Source of the DNA: Chloroflexota bacterium
GTDB lineage: Bacteria; Chloroflexota; Anaerolineae; Anaerolineales; Villigracilaceae
DNA length: 12,663 bases
Assembly: GCA_016191895.1 (NCBI GenBank)
Contig: JACPVD010000036.1
Location: forward strand, 1-12,663
Direction: 5' to 3'
Positions 5,429-12,381 of the stretch are shown here, piece after piece; positions within the stretch are counted from its first letter, which is position 1; each line of letters opens with the position of its first letter. The translations under genes were made by a program, and so were the position numbers. A model generated the notes under the pieces. The model was not told where the DNA came from. It saw only the letters and a list, made by a program, of their open reading frames with translations, and searched no databases.

Positions 5429-6622
5429 ATGAAATACCGCGACCTCAAAGTTCAAACCCAGCGCGAGTTCCCCAACAACGCGCGGACACCGGGCTTTGGC
5501 TGGCTTGTCCGCGCGGGGTATTTAACACGTGAAAACGAATTATTGCCGCTGGGTCAACAGGCAATTGCGCGTTTAGAAAAATTATCCACAGACCCGTCTT
5601 TCCTCTTTCATCTTTCATTGCCTTTGTATAAGAATGAAAGCGAAATCTACTTTCCACTTTCAACTGGCAACGCGGAAATCATCCATTGCGAGTCGTGCAA
5701 ATATACCGAACGACTCGAACTGGCTCAATTCAAAAAGACGCCGCTTCCACGCGAGGACGAACTTCCACTCGAAAAGGTCTTTACCCCGGATTGCAACACC
5801 ATCGAGTCGTTGGCAAATTTTCTGGGCGTTCCAAAAGAAAAAACCGCCAAGGCATTGATGTTCACCCGCGTATCGGACGGTCGATTCGTCTTCGTCGTTG
5901 TGCGCGGAGATATGATCCTGAGCGAGACGAAACTGCGGAACGCCGTCGGGGAGATAAAACTTGCAGATTCGGAATCAATTCGCAGGTCGGGCGCGGAGGC
6001 GGGGTTTGCGTCGCCGATTGGGCTAAAGGAAGCACTGATCGTCGTCGACGATTTGATTCCGCAATCGCAAAATCTTGTGGCGGGGGCAAACGAGGCGGGC
6101 TATCATTTACTGAACACAAACTGCGGGCGAGATTATTCTCCCGAGATCGTTGCTGATCTGGTTCAAGCAAAAACAGGCGACGCTTGTGCGAACTGTTCGA
6201 ATCCGCTTTCCACACGTACCACTCTCAATCTGGCTACGCGCTCGGCATTTCATTTCGAGAATATCCTGCTCGCCCTTGCGGAGACTCATCACGATGACAA
6301 GGGACTGACCTTCCCCAAATCCGCCGCGCCTTTCGATGTGTATCTGATGCATCTCCCCGGTAAAACGATCAACACGTTGGAGAAGGCAGAAGAAATTTAT
6401 ACTCAACTGCAAAGCGCTGGCATTTCTGTTTTATTCGATGACCGCGACGAACGCGCCGGGGTCAAATTCAACGACGCAGATCTGATCGGCTGTCCGGTCC
6501 GCGTGACGGTGGGGGAAAAGAATCTCAAGGATGGGAATGTGGAGATAAAGGCGAGAACGGCGCAACAAGGCGAACTTGTAAATGTGGAAAGGATCGTTTC
6601 CGCTCTTGAAGCAATAAAGTGA
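5429..6622 (+). CDS. ProRS-like protein: INS/YbaK editing domain plus anticodon-binding domain, no catalytic core
   Basis: A 397-residue relative of bacterial prolyl-tRNA synthetase (normally about 570). Residues 1-51 follow the ProRS N-terminus (REFP, LVRAGYL, LLPLGQQAIARLE). The stretch that should carry motifs 1 and 2 (about 150 residues) is replaced by about 30. Residues 80-125 keep the CESC-KYTERLE segment. The INS (YbaK-like) editing domain spans about 118-235, with the conserved lysine in KEKTAKAL (K141, equivalent to E. coli ProRS K279), VVRGDMILSETKL, FASPIGL, VAGANEAGYH and NCGRDY. DLVQAKTGDACANC follows. Motif 3 (GxGxxR) is lost: AFHFEN stands where it should be, before ILLALAETHHDDKGL. 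The anticodon-binding domain (about 300-397) is well kept, with FDDRDERAGVKFNDADLIG. It cannot form prolyl-tRNA; trans-editing of mischarged tRNA-Pro is a plausible inference. The start has no clear ribosome-binding site. Confidence 0.85.
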   Translation: MKYRDLKVQTQREFPNNARTPGFGWLVRAGYLTRENELLPLGQQAIARLEKLSTDPSFLFHLSLPLYKNESEIYFPLSTGNAEIIHCESCKYTERLELAQFKKTPLPREDELPLEKVFTPDCNTIESLANFLGVPKEKTAKALMFTRVSDGRFVFVVVRGDMILSETKLRNAVGEIKLADSESIRRSGAEAGFASPIGLKEALIVVDDLIPQSQNLVAGANEAGYHLLNTNCGRDYSPEIVADLVQAKTGDACANCSNPLSTRTTLNLATRSAFHFENILLALAETHHDDKGLTFPKSAAPFDVYLMHLPGKTINTLEKAEEIYTQLQSAGISVLFDDRDERAGVKFNDADLIGCPVRVTVGEKNLKDGNVEIKARTAQQGELVNVERIVSALEAIK

Positions 6623-6633
6623 ACAGTTATCAG
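6618..6633 (+). repeat. Heptad repeat at the ProRS-like stop codon
   Basis: AGTGAAC, AGTTATC and AG in register. The stop codon TGA (6620-6622) lies in the first heptad. AGTTATCAG also occurs 6 nt after the fabI stop (4133-4141). Confidence 0.45.
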
Positions 6634-6648
6634 CCGGTGGTTCTAAAG

Positions 6649-6668
6649 TAAAATAGGATGGCAAGGAG
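6649..6668 (+). promoter_or_regulatory. -10 box and ribosome-binding site of the UPF0175/DUF3368 relic
   Basis: TAAAAT (6649-6654) in AGTAAAATAGG is followed by a strong AAGGAG (6663-6668), 6 nt before the ATG at 6675. These signals appear intact although the downstream genes are not. Confidence 0.45.
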
Positions 6669-6674
6669 CAACTC

Positions 6675-6889
6675 ATGGAAATAACCATATCCATGGTTGC
6701 GATCATCGTGCAAAAGCAATCGCCGAGTTCAACACAATTCATTGCATCGGCACGCTTGGCTTATTGTTGCTCGCAAAGTAAAACGAGGAAATAGAAAGCC
6801 TTACGCCTTACGTTGAAAAGCTGCGTTCATCATTCCTGCATTTCAATGACAATTTGCTTGATAGGGTATTAAAACTTGCAGGAGAATAA
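6675..6889 (+). pseudogene. Relic toxin-antitoxin locus: UPF0175-like start joined to DUF3368 toxin 3' end
   Basis: The ATG at 6675 begins MEITIS, like the N-terminus of UPF0175 antitoxins (M-x-hydrophobic-T-hydrophobic). Within about 20 bases the sequence switches to another frame, where codons from 6701 read DHRAKAIAEFNTIHCIGTLG and LLLLAK, then an in-frame TAA (6779-6781), then ESLTPYVEKLRSSF and DNLLDRVLKLAGE with a final stop at 6887-6889. This is the C-terminal part of a DUF3368 (PIN-superfamily) toxin, whose hallmark is IGTLG-hydrophobic-LLAK and a terminal VLxLAGE. UPF0175 and DUF3368 genes are usual partners, so one internal deletion would have removed most of the antitoxin and the first two thirds of the toxin. 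The remaining stop could be a CAA-to-TAA change. The toxin 3' part is a firm call; the antitoxin identity rests on six residues. Confidence 0.65.
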
Positions 6890-6923
6890 GAAACTCGTAA
6901 AATAACAGCAAAGTGGGTAATGG

Positions 6924-6929
6924 TAGAAT
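6924..6929 (+). promoter_or_regulatory. -10 box of the aminotransferase gene (leaderless)
   Basis: TAGAAT in GGTAGAATAC ends 7 nt before the ATG at 6937, so transcription would begin at the start codon. There is no Shine-Dalgarno sequence in the gap and no obvious -35 box. Confidence 0.45.
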
Positions 6930-6936
6930 ACTTGTC

Positions 6937-8121
6937 ATGACTCAAATAAAAATCCCCATGTCCTCCCCCGACCTGACCGATGCGGACCGTCAGGCTGTGA
7001 TCGAAGTGATCAACACGCCCAACTTAAGCATGGGCAAGTGGACTCCCGCTTTCGAGAAAACTTTCTGCGACCTGACCGGCGTAAACCACGCAATTGCCGT
7101 CAACTCCGGCACGGCGGGACTGCATTTGTGCGTCCGTGCGGCGGGAATCGGCGCGGGAGATTTGGTCATCACCACACCGTTTTCGTTTGTAGCGTCGTCG
7201 AATGCGTTGTTGTTCGAAGGCGCGATTCCCGTATTTGTGGATATCGACCCGCGCACCGGGAATATCAACCCAGAACTGGTTGCGGATGCGGCGAAGAACA
7301 TTGAGAAGTATCTGCCGCGTACTTTACGGAATACGCAATACGTAACACGTAAAGAATCATCATCCAAACTTAAGGCCATCCTCCCCGTTGACGTCTTCGG
7401 CCAGCCCGCCGACATGGATGCGATCAACGTGGTTGCGAAAGAGCATAGATTGAAAGTCATCGAAGATTCCTGTGAGGCGTTGGGCGCGACGTATAAAGGC
7501 AAACAGGCCGGCACGCTCGGCGACTTTGGCGTGTTTGCGTTTTACCCGAACAAACAGATAACCACCGGCGAAGGCGGTGTCATCATCACAAACGACGATG
7601 AGGCGGCACATTTTATGCGGGCCTTGCGCAATCAGGGACGCGCCCCCGGCGATACCTGGCTTCAACATACGCATCTCGGCTACAACTATCGCATCGACGA
7701 AATGTCCGCGGCGATGGGCGCGTCGCAAATGTCGCGGCTGGATTCGATTCTTTCGAAACGGGAACAGGTGGCGGCGTGGTACGAGTCGCGGCTGGCTGAA
7801 ATCCCCGGGGTCGAAGTTCCGTTCATCGAATCCTTTACAACACGCATGTCATGGTTCGTCTATGTGATTCGCTTCGACAAAAAAATCAACCGAGACGACA
7901 TGGCAAAGCGGCTCGACGCGCGGGGAATTCCCGTGCGACCCTACTTTTTGCCGATCCATCTGCAACCATACATGGTCGAAAAATTCGGCTGGCACGAAGG
8001 CGACTTTCCCGTGACCGAAGACCTCGGCAAACGCGGGCTTGCGATTCCATTCAGCGGCGTAATGACGGAGGAGCAGGTTGATTACGTGTGCAGCATTATC
8101 CGCGAGGAAACAATTACGTAA
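6937..8121 (+). CDS. DegT/DnrJ/EryC1/StrS family PLP aminotransferase
   Basis: A 394-residue sugar aminotransferase of the DegT/DnrJ/EryC1/StrS (perosamine/PglE-like) family, which transfers an amino group to a keto-NDP-sugar. Motifs are AVNSGTAGLHL (54-64), TTPFSFVASSNALLFEGA (79-96), the cofactor-ring aspartate in VIEDSCEALGA (174-184), the PLP lysine K206 in FYPNKQITTGEGG, and HLGYNYRIDEMSAAMG (246-261). Residues about 121-146 form an extra loop compared with ordinary members, and residues 129-139 of it are encoded by a heptad repeat (7323-7353). The last codons and the stop are also repeat-derived. The start at ATG 6937 is preferred over a GTG at 6913 because of the -10 box. The product could serve surface glycan synthesis together with the epimerase at 1756, but the substrate is unknown. 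Confidence 0.94.
   Translation: MTQIKIPMSSPDLTDADRQAVIEVINTPNLSMGKWTPAFEKTFCDLTGVNHAIAVNSGTAGLHLCVRAAGIGAGDLVITTPFSFVASSNALLFEGAIPVFVDIDPRTGNINPELVADAAKNIEKYLPRTLRNTQYVTRKESSSKLKAILPVDVFGQPADMDAINVVAKEHRLKVIEDSCEALGATYKGKQAGTLGDFGVFAFYPNKQITTGEGGVIITNDDEAAHFMRALRNQGRAPGDTWLQHTHLGYNYRIDEMSAAMGASQMSRLDSILSKREQVAAWYESRLAEIPGVEVPFIESFTTRMSWFVYVIRFDKKINRDDMAKRLDARGIPVRPYFLPIHLQPYMVEKFGWHEGDFPVTEDLGKRGLAIPFSGVMTEEQVDYVCSIIREETIT
7323..7353 (+). repeat. AATACGY heptad repeat inside the aminotransferase gene
   Basis: Four heptads in exact register: TTTACGG (7323), AATACGC (7330), AATACGT (7337) and AACACGT (7344), followed by AAA. They encode TLRNTQYVTRK within an inserted surface loop, keeping the reading frame open. 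Confidence 0.75.
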
Positions 8122-8132
8122 TGCGTAATTTA
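8112..8132 (+). repeat. Heptad repeat at the aminotransferase stop codon
   Basis: AATTACG (8112), TAATGCG (8119) and TAATTTA (8126) in register, related to the AATACGY repeat at 7323. It supplies the final codons and the TAA (8119-8121). Confidence 0.55.
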
Positions 8133-8140
8133 TCTTCACC

Positions 8141-9049
8141 ATGAACGTCGGACATTTTCCCCCACCCAAACAACGCGGTCTGATCATTCACGGCGTATTG
8201 ATTCTTACACTGGCCGTCATTGCCGTCGCCGGATTCATCAACCTCACAAGCGCGGAGGTCGGACCCGTGTTCTTGATCTCGTTATTGATCGCGCTGGCAT
8301 CGTTCATCCCAATTCCGTTTTTAATATACCGCGCCTACTCCCTGTTCAACGCGGACTATCATCTCGACCGCGACAGCCTTGCGCTTAAATGGGGTTTGCG
8401 CGTGGAAGATATTCCCCTCACCGATATCGAATTCATCCGCTCGGCAGACGACCTGACGACTCCGCTTTCCCTGCCGCTGTTTCCCATCCCAGGCGGATTG
8501 CTCGGCATGCGCCGTCATCCCGATCTCGGCGCGGTGGAATTTCTCGCATCTGATTCCAAAAAACTTTTGCTCGTTGCAACGGCAAAGCGAATCTTTGTCA
8601 TTTCGCCCGATAACCTCGCCGGGCTCACACAAACCTTCGCCCGCGCAACCGAATTGGGAAGCCTGACACCCGTTGAATCCAAATCGGTGTATCCATCATT
8701 TGTCGTCACGCAGGCATGGCAAAGCGGACTTGCGCGCTACTTCTGGCTGACCACGCTCCTGCTCAATTTGGGTTTGTTCATATGGGCAAGTCTTATCATT
8801 CCCTCAACTCAAAATATAGCGCTTGATCCGCAATTTGCGGGAGGCGCGCCCGCCACCATGCCATCGTCGCAACTCATTATCTTTCCCGTTGCCAGTTTGT
8901 TACTTGCAATGGCAGGTTGGATCGCAGGTTTATATTTTTACCGCTGGGAAAGGGAACGTCCCCTGGCATTCATTGTCTGGGGTTCGGGCATGGTCACAGG
9001 CGTTTTATTTTTGCTGGCTGTATTTTTTATTGTCGCAACGCCGGTGTAG
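8141..9049 (+). CDS. Membrane protein with a bacterial PH-like domain
   Basis: A 302-residue membrane protein. Two TM helices (about 13-33 and 42-63) are followed by a soluble segment (about 66-165) that resembles bacterial PH-like domains: NADYHLDRDSLALKWGLRVEDIPLTDIEFIR, a proline-rich strand region with GGLLGMRRHPDLG, then VEFLASDSKKLLLVATAKRIFVISPDN. Three more TM helices lie at about 200-220, 244-266 and 276-298. This layout matches proteins annotated as PH domain-containing in Chloroflexi-like genomes; the function is unknown. There is no Shine-Dalgarno sequence before ATG 8141. The gene follows the aminotransferase by 19 nt, a gap made mostly of repeat. Confidence 0.72.
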   Translation: MNVGHFPPPKQRGLIIHGVLILTLAVIAVAGFINLTSAEVGPVFLISLLIALASFIPIPFLIYRAYSLFNADYHLDRDSLALKWGLRVEDIPLTDIEFIRSADDLTTPLSLPLFPIPGGLLGMRRHPDLGAVEFLASDSKKLLLVATAKRIFVISPDNLAGLTQTFARATELGSLTPVESKSVYPSFVVTQAWQSGLARYFWLTTLLLNLGLFIWASLIIPSTQNIALDPQFAGGAPATMPSSQLIIFPVASLLLAMAGWIAGLYFYRWERERPLAFIVWGSGMVTGVLFLLAVFFIVATPV

Positions 9050-9050
9050 A

Positions 9051-9090
9051 AAGCAAACAAGTAATCAGGCAAGCAAGTAGACAGGTATCA
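9051..9090 (+). repeat. Octamer tandem repeat before the DUF92 gene
   Basis: Five octamers in exact register: AAGCAAAC, AAGTAATC, AGGCAAGC, AAGTAGAC and AGGTATCA. The repeat starts just after the stop of the upstream gene and ends 6 nt before the ATG at 9097, leaving no room for a ribosome-binding site outside it. It shares AAGTAGAC with the repeat at 4155. Confidence 0.72.
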
Positions 9091-9096
9091 CGTTTC

Positions 9097-9912
9097 ATGC
9101 AATTATTATTTGGGTTTCTCATCGCCCTTCTTATCGCCTTCGCGGCATATAAAGCCCGCAGCCTCAACAAAAGCGGAGCCATCGCCGCCACGTTCACAGG
9201 CACGGTCATCTTCGGCATCGGCGGATGGGAATGGGCGATTGTCCTGCTCACATTTTTCATCGCGTCCTCGGCATTGGGCCGCGCCTTCAAAAAGCGCAAA
9301 CAGGGTCTCGACGAAAAATGTTCCAAAGGCCACGAGCGCGACGCGGGCCAGGTCTTTGGCAACGGCGGAATCGCAACGGTTTTTGCCGCGCTGTATTTTT
9401 TCTTTCCCAACGAACTCTGGCCGTGGCTGGGCTTCTCCGCCTCCCTCGCCGCCGTCAACGCCGACACGTGGGCAACAGAACTCGGCGTGCTGAATCCGAA
9501 TCCGCCGCGCATGATTACCGACTTAAGAAAAGTTGTGGAAAAAGGAACCTCGGGCGGAATCTCATTAATCGGCACGATCGCCTCCTTGGCCGGGTCCGCC
9601 TTAATCGCCTTCCTCGCCTCCCTCTTGACCGATAACTGGTCGCTGTTTCTACCGGTTACGTTCTCCGGGTTGGCCGGTTCCCTCTTCGACTCGCTCCTCG
9701 GCGGAACCGTCCAAGCCATGTACTTCTGTCTCAAAGACAATAAAGAGACCGAGAAACATCCCCTCCATACCTGCGGCACAAAAACCACCCACATTCGCGG
9801 CTGGACATGGCTCAGCAATGACTGGGTCAACTTCGCATGCGGCATCTTCGGGGTGATCGTGGCATTTTTGACTTTCTTCATCCTTCATAACTCATCCTTC
9901 ATAATTCCATGA
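9097..9912 (+). CDS. DUF92 family integral membrane protein (VTE6/TMEM19-like)
   Basis: A 271-residue polytopic membrane protein of the DUF92/TIGR00297 family. The plant relative VTE6 is a phytyl-phosphate kinase, so an isoprenoid-phosphate kinase role is possible here but unproven. Family motifs are SGAIAATFTGTVIFG (26-40), GQVFGNGG (84-91), NADTWATELGVL (121-132), EKGTSGGISLIGTIASLAGS (148-167), GLAGSLFDSLLGGTVQ (191-206) and SNDWVNFACGI (240-250). About six to seven TM helices are visible. ATG 9097 gives the normal family N-terminus; upstream in-frame codons run through the repeat and the preceding gene. The last ~11 residues (FILHNSSFIIP) are encoded by a TTCATCC/TTCATAA repeat. The stop overlaps the next start by 4 nt (ATGA). 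Confidence 0.9.
   Translation: MQLLFGFLIALLIAFAAYKARSLNKSGAIAATFTGTVIFGIGGWEWAIVLLTFFIASSALGRAFKKRKQGLDEKCSKGHERDAGQVFGNGGIATVFAALYFFFPNELWPWLGFSASLAAVNADTWATELGVLNPNPPRMITDLRKVVEKGTSGGISLIGTIASLAGSALIAFLASLLTDNWSLFLPVTFSGLAGSLFDSLLGGTVQAMYFCLKDNKETEKHPLHTCGTKTTHIRGWTWLSNDWVNFACGIFGVIVAFLTFFILHNSSFIIP
9877..9911 (+). repeat. TTCATCC/TTCATAA heptad repeat spanning a gene junction
   Basis: Five heptads in register: TTCATCC (9877), TTCATAA (9884), CTCATCC (9891), TTCATAA (9898) and TTCCATG (9905). They encode the DUF92 protein tail, and the last one contains the start codon of the next gene (9909). Confidence 0.72.
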
Positions 9913-10937
9913 CACCTTCCCCCATCCTCGTCACCGGCGCGCACGGATTTGTCGCCATTCACGTCGTCATCCAACTGCTTCAACAGGGATACCGCGTCCG
10001 CGGCACCATGCGGAACTTGAGCCGCGAGCCTGAACTGCGGGACACGCTCTCGAAGTATGCGCAGATAATTGATCGGCTTGAGATTCTCCCCGCAGATTTG
10101 GAACAGGACACGGGTTGGAATGAAGCGATGAGCGGCGTCGAATATGTCCTGCATATTGCGTCACCGTTTCCATTGAGTGAACCCAAACACGAAGACGAAC
10201 TCATCGTACCCGCTGTGCAGGGAACACTGCGAGTCCTGAAAGCCGCGCATAATGCAGGCGTAAAGCGCGTGATGCAGGTTTCATCGAACGCCGCTATTTC
10301 GGCGGGGCATAACGGCGAGAATCGAACCTTCACCGAAAAAGACTGGTCGGATCTAAGCGGGGATATCGGCGCGTATTCCAAGAGCAAAACCCTCGCCGAA
10401 CGCGCCGCATGGGATTTTATTAACGGCGAAGAAAATACAAACAAGATGGAACTCGCCGTTATCAACCCGCCGCTCATTTTGGGTCCTGTGCCAAACAAGG
10501 ATGTGCGCACATCGATTGAACTCATCCGCACTCTCATGCTGGGACAAGTCCCCGGCGTGGCGCGAATCAAAATGGGACTCGTGGATGTGCGCGATGTGGC
10601 ACTGGCGATCATCCTTGCGATGAAAACGCCCGAAGCCGCAGGTGAGCGTTTTCTTGTTGCGGCGGATCAATCCATGTGGGTGAAAGACATCGCCGATCTA
10701 TTGCATAAAAACTACGCGTCACGCGGATACAAAATCAACCGGCTGCAATTTCCCAAATTTCTTGTGCGGGTGATCGCCCTCTTCGATGTAAAAGTTGCCG
10801 CCGTCGTCAAAGGCATCGATTGGGATTACGAACTCTCGAACGAAAAGGCAAAGCGCATCCTCAAGTGGACTCCACATACAGCAGAAGAGTCTGTGCTTGC
10901 GATGGCGGATAGTTTGATCGAACAGGGTGTGATCTAA
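9909..10937 (+). CDS. Extended SDR oxidoreductase (dihydroflavonol-4-reductase/aldehyde reductase-like)
   Basis: A 342-residue NAD(P)-dependent reductase of the extended SDR type, closest in pattern to the dihydroflavonol-4-reductase, cinnamyl-alcohol and Gre2-like aldehyde reductase group. The cofactor motif is GAHGFVA at 10-16, with alanine in place of the third glycine of GxxGxxG, which this subgroup tolerates. VRGTMRN (30-36) carries the arginine that usually favours NADPH. LHIASPF (81-87), VSSNAAIS (124-131) and the catalytic Y156-x3-K160 in AYSKSKTLAE follow; NPPLILGP and LVDVRDVALAI are also typical. The start overlaps the DUF92 stop and the stop overlaps the next start (TAATG), so it is the middle gene of a coupled three-gene operon. 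The substrate is unknown. Confidence 0.9.
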   Translation: MTPSPILVTGAHGFVAIHVVIQLLQQGYRVRGTMRNLSREPELRDTLSKYAQIIDRLEILPADLEQDTGWNEAMSGVEYVLHIASPFPLSEPKHEDELIVPAVQGTLRVLKAAHNAGVKRVMQVSSNAAISAGHNGENRTFTEKDWSDLSGDIGAYSKSKTLAERAAWDFINGEENTNKMELAVINPPLILGPVPNKDVRTSIELIRTLMLGQVPGVARIKMGLVDVRDVALAIILAMKTPEAAGERFLVAADQSMWVKDIADLLHKNYASRGYKINRLQFPKFLVRVIALFDVKVAAVVKGIDWDYELSNEKAKRILKWTPHTAEESVLAMADSLIEQGVI

Positions 10938-12379
10938 TGCAAAAGAGACTCCCATCTCTCACCATCCTCCTTGGCAATATCATCGTCTTTGCAGGTCTTG
11001 CATTGCTTGCTTACCTCGGCTTCTACAACCGCTACTGGGCCGACGATTGGTGCTACAGCGCCGACGCCGGGCAACTTGGGACGATCCCCGCAACCCTGCA
11101 ATACTTCGACACAGAAAAGACGGGCTACTCCTCCAACCGTTACTCGCTGACATTTTTCTCCGCGCTGACGGAAAATACGCTTGGCATGGTTGGCAATCAA
11201 CTCGTCGCCACGCTCACAATTTCATTATGGCTCATCGGCCTTGTATGGGTCGGCTGGAATATCACCCGCCTCATCAAATCAATTCCACTTTTCATAATTC
11301 TATTCGCGGCATCGTTATTACTTTTCTATAATCTCTACATCTCCCCGCAGCGGTTTCAAATCCTATACTGGCGTTCGGGCGTACTGCCTTACAGCACCGC
11401 CATTATCTTCTGGCTGTTGCTTATGGGTTTCGTCACACAACAGATGGTGAGCAAAACACCCACCCAGCGGCTCAACTACATCGTCGCGCCGCTGGGGTTC
11501 ATCGCGGCGGGTCTGGGTGAGATCAGTTGCGTCTTTATCTTTAGCGCAACATCCTTGTTCCTCTACGCAACATGGCGCGCAAGAAAACAAAACCAGCCAT
11601 GGGCAATAAAATCATATCAAACGCTTTTCGTCGCATGGCTCTCGCTTCTTCTCGGCATGGTCGCGCTCATCGTCTCCCCCTCCAATGCCCGCGTCGCGGA
11701 CATGGATGTCAAACGCGCCAACCCACTTCTCGTCCCGTTCGTTTCTCTCAAACACGCAATTGATTTTATTATTTTTTCTTTGAAGGATTTACCCTTGCCT
11801 CACGCGATCTTCATCGGGATGAATCTCAGCCTCGGCATTTTTCTCCCCACTGAAAACGCATCCCACCTGACCTCAAAACGGGTCGCTGTTCTACTGGCCT
11901 TCACCGCGCTGGCAACCTACCTGCTCATCACCGCCATTCAGGCTCCAAGCGCATACTTCTACAGTTCCATCCCCGATCCGCGCGGACAGTCGCTCGCGCG
12001 CTTCACATTGCTCCTCGGTCTCGCCGTCATGGCATGGATCGCGGGAATGTGGATTGCGGAAAACATAAAAGGTCAATGGCTTGTATTTGCTTCTGTCGCT
12101 GTAATGCTTGCGGGCTTTGCCTACACCACGAGAAGCATCACAAACATCTACAACGAACTCCCCGGCTTCATCTACCGCGCCCAAATCTGGGACGAACGCG
12201 ACGAGATCATCAAAACCGAGAAAGCCAAAGGCAACATGCTGATCGAAGTCCCCGTGATCGACACCGGCCAGATTCACACCCGCGATATGTTCGGCTCCAC
12301 CGGCAAAGGCTGGACACAATTTTCGCTCAACTGCGGCGCAAGGTATTACGGAGTTGATGGGTTGAAGGTGAAGCAGTAA
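10937..12379 (+). CDS. DUF6056-like polytopic membrane protein (GT-C-like)
   Basis: A 480-residue membrane protein with roughly ten hydrophobic helices (for example at about 8-28, 90-108, 116-134, 152-169, 181-210, 229-247, 289-303, 317-335, 354-375 and 381-396). After the first helix comes the motif YWADDWCY (33-40) with the pair D36-D37, then TGYSSNRYSLTFFSAL. A DD motif in the first extracytoplasmic loop is the hallmark of GT-C-fold glycosyltransferases that use polyprenyl-phosphate sugars, and this arrangement resembles DUF6056 proteins. Residues 397-480 form a soluble C-terminal domain. Glycosyltransferase activity is inferred. It is coupled to the SDR gene by a 1-nt overlap and ends 2 nt from the stop of the convergent kinase gene. 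Confidence 0.75.
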   Translation: MQKRLPSLTILLGNIIVFAGLALLAYLGFYNRYWADDWCYSADAGQLGTIPATLQYFDTEKTGYSSNRYSLTFFSALTENTLGMVGNQLVATLTISLWLIGLVWVGWNITRLIKSIPLFIILFAASLLLFYNLYISPQRFQILYWRSGVLPYSTAIIFWLLLMGFVTQQMVSKTPTQRLNYIVAPLGFIAAGLGEISCVFIFSATSLFLYATWRARKQNQPWAIKSYQTLFVAWLSLLLGMVALIVSPSNARVADMDVKRANPLLVPFVSLKHAIDFIIFSLKDLPLPHAIFIGMNLSLGIFLPTENASHLTSKRVAVLLAFTALATYLLITAIQAPSAYFYSSIPDPRGQSLARFTLLLGLAVMAWIAGMWIAENIKGQWLVFASVAVMLAGFAYTTRSITNIYNELPGFIYRAQIWDERDEIIKTEKAKGNMLIEVPVIDTGQIHTRDMFGSTGKGWTQFSLNCGARYYGVDGLKVKQ

Positions 12380-12381
12380 AA

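Noticed and set aside
9051..9090. CRISPR-like regular repeats
   Set aside because: Units are 8 nt, contiguous and degenerate, without spacers; no cas gene is present.
9027..9881. Long minus-strand open frame of 284 codons
   Set aside because: It lies antisense to the DUF92 gene, which carries clear family motifs; the antisense product is rich in S, P and K with no domain.
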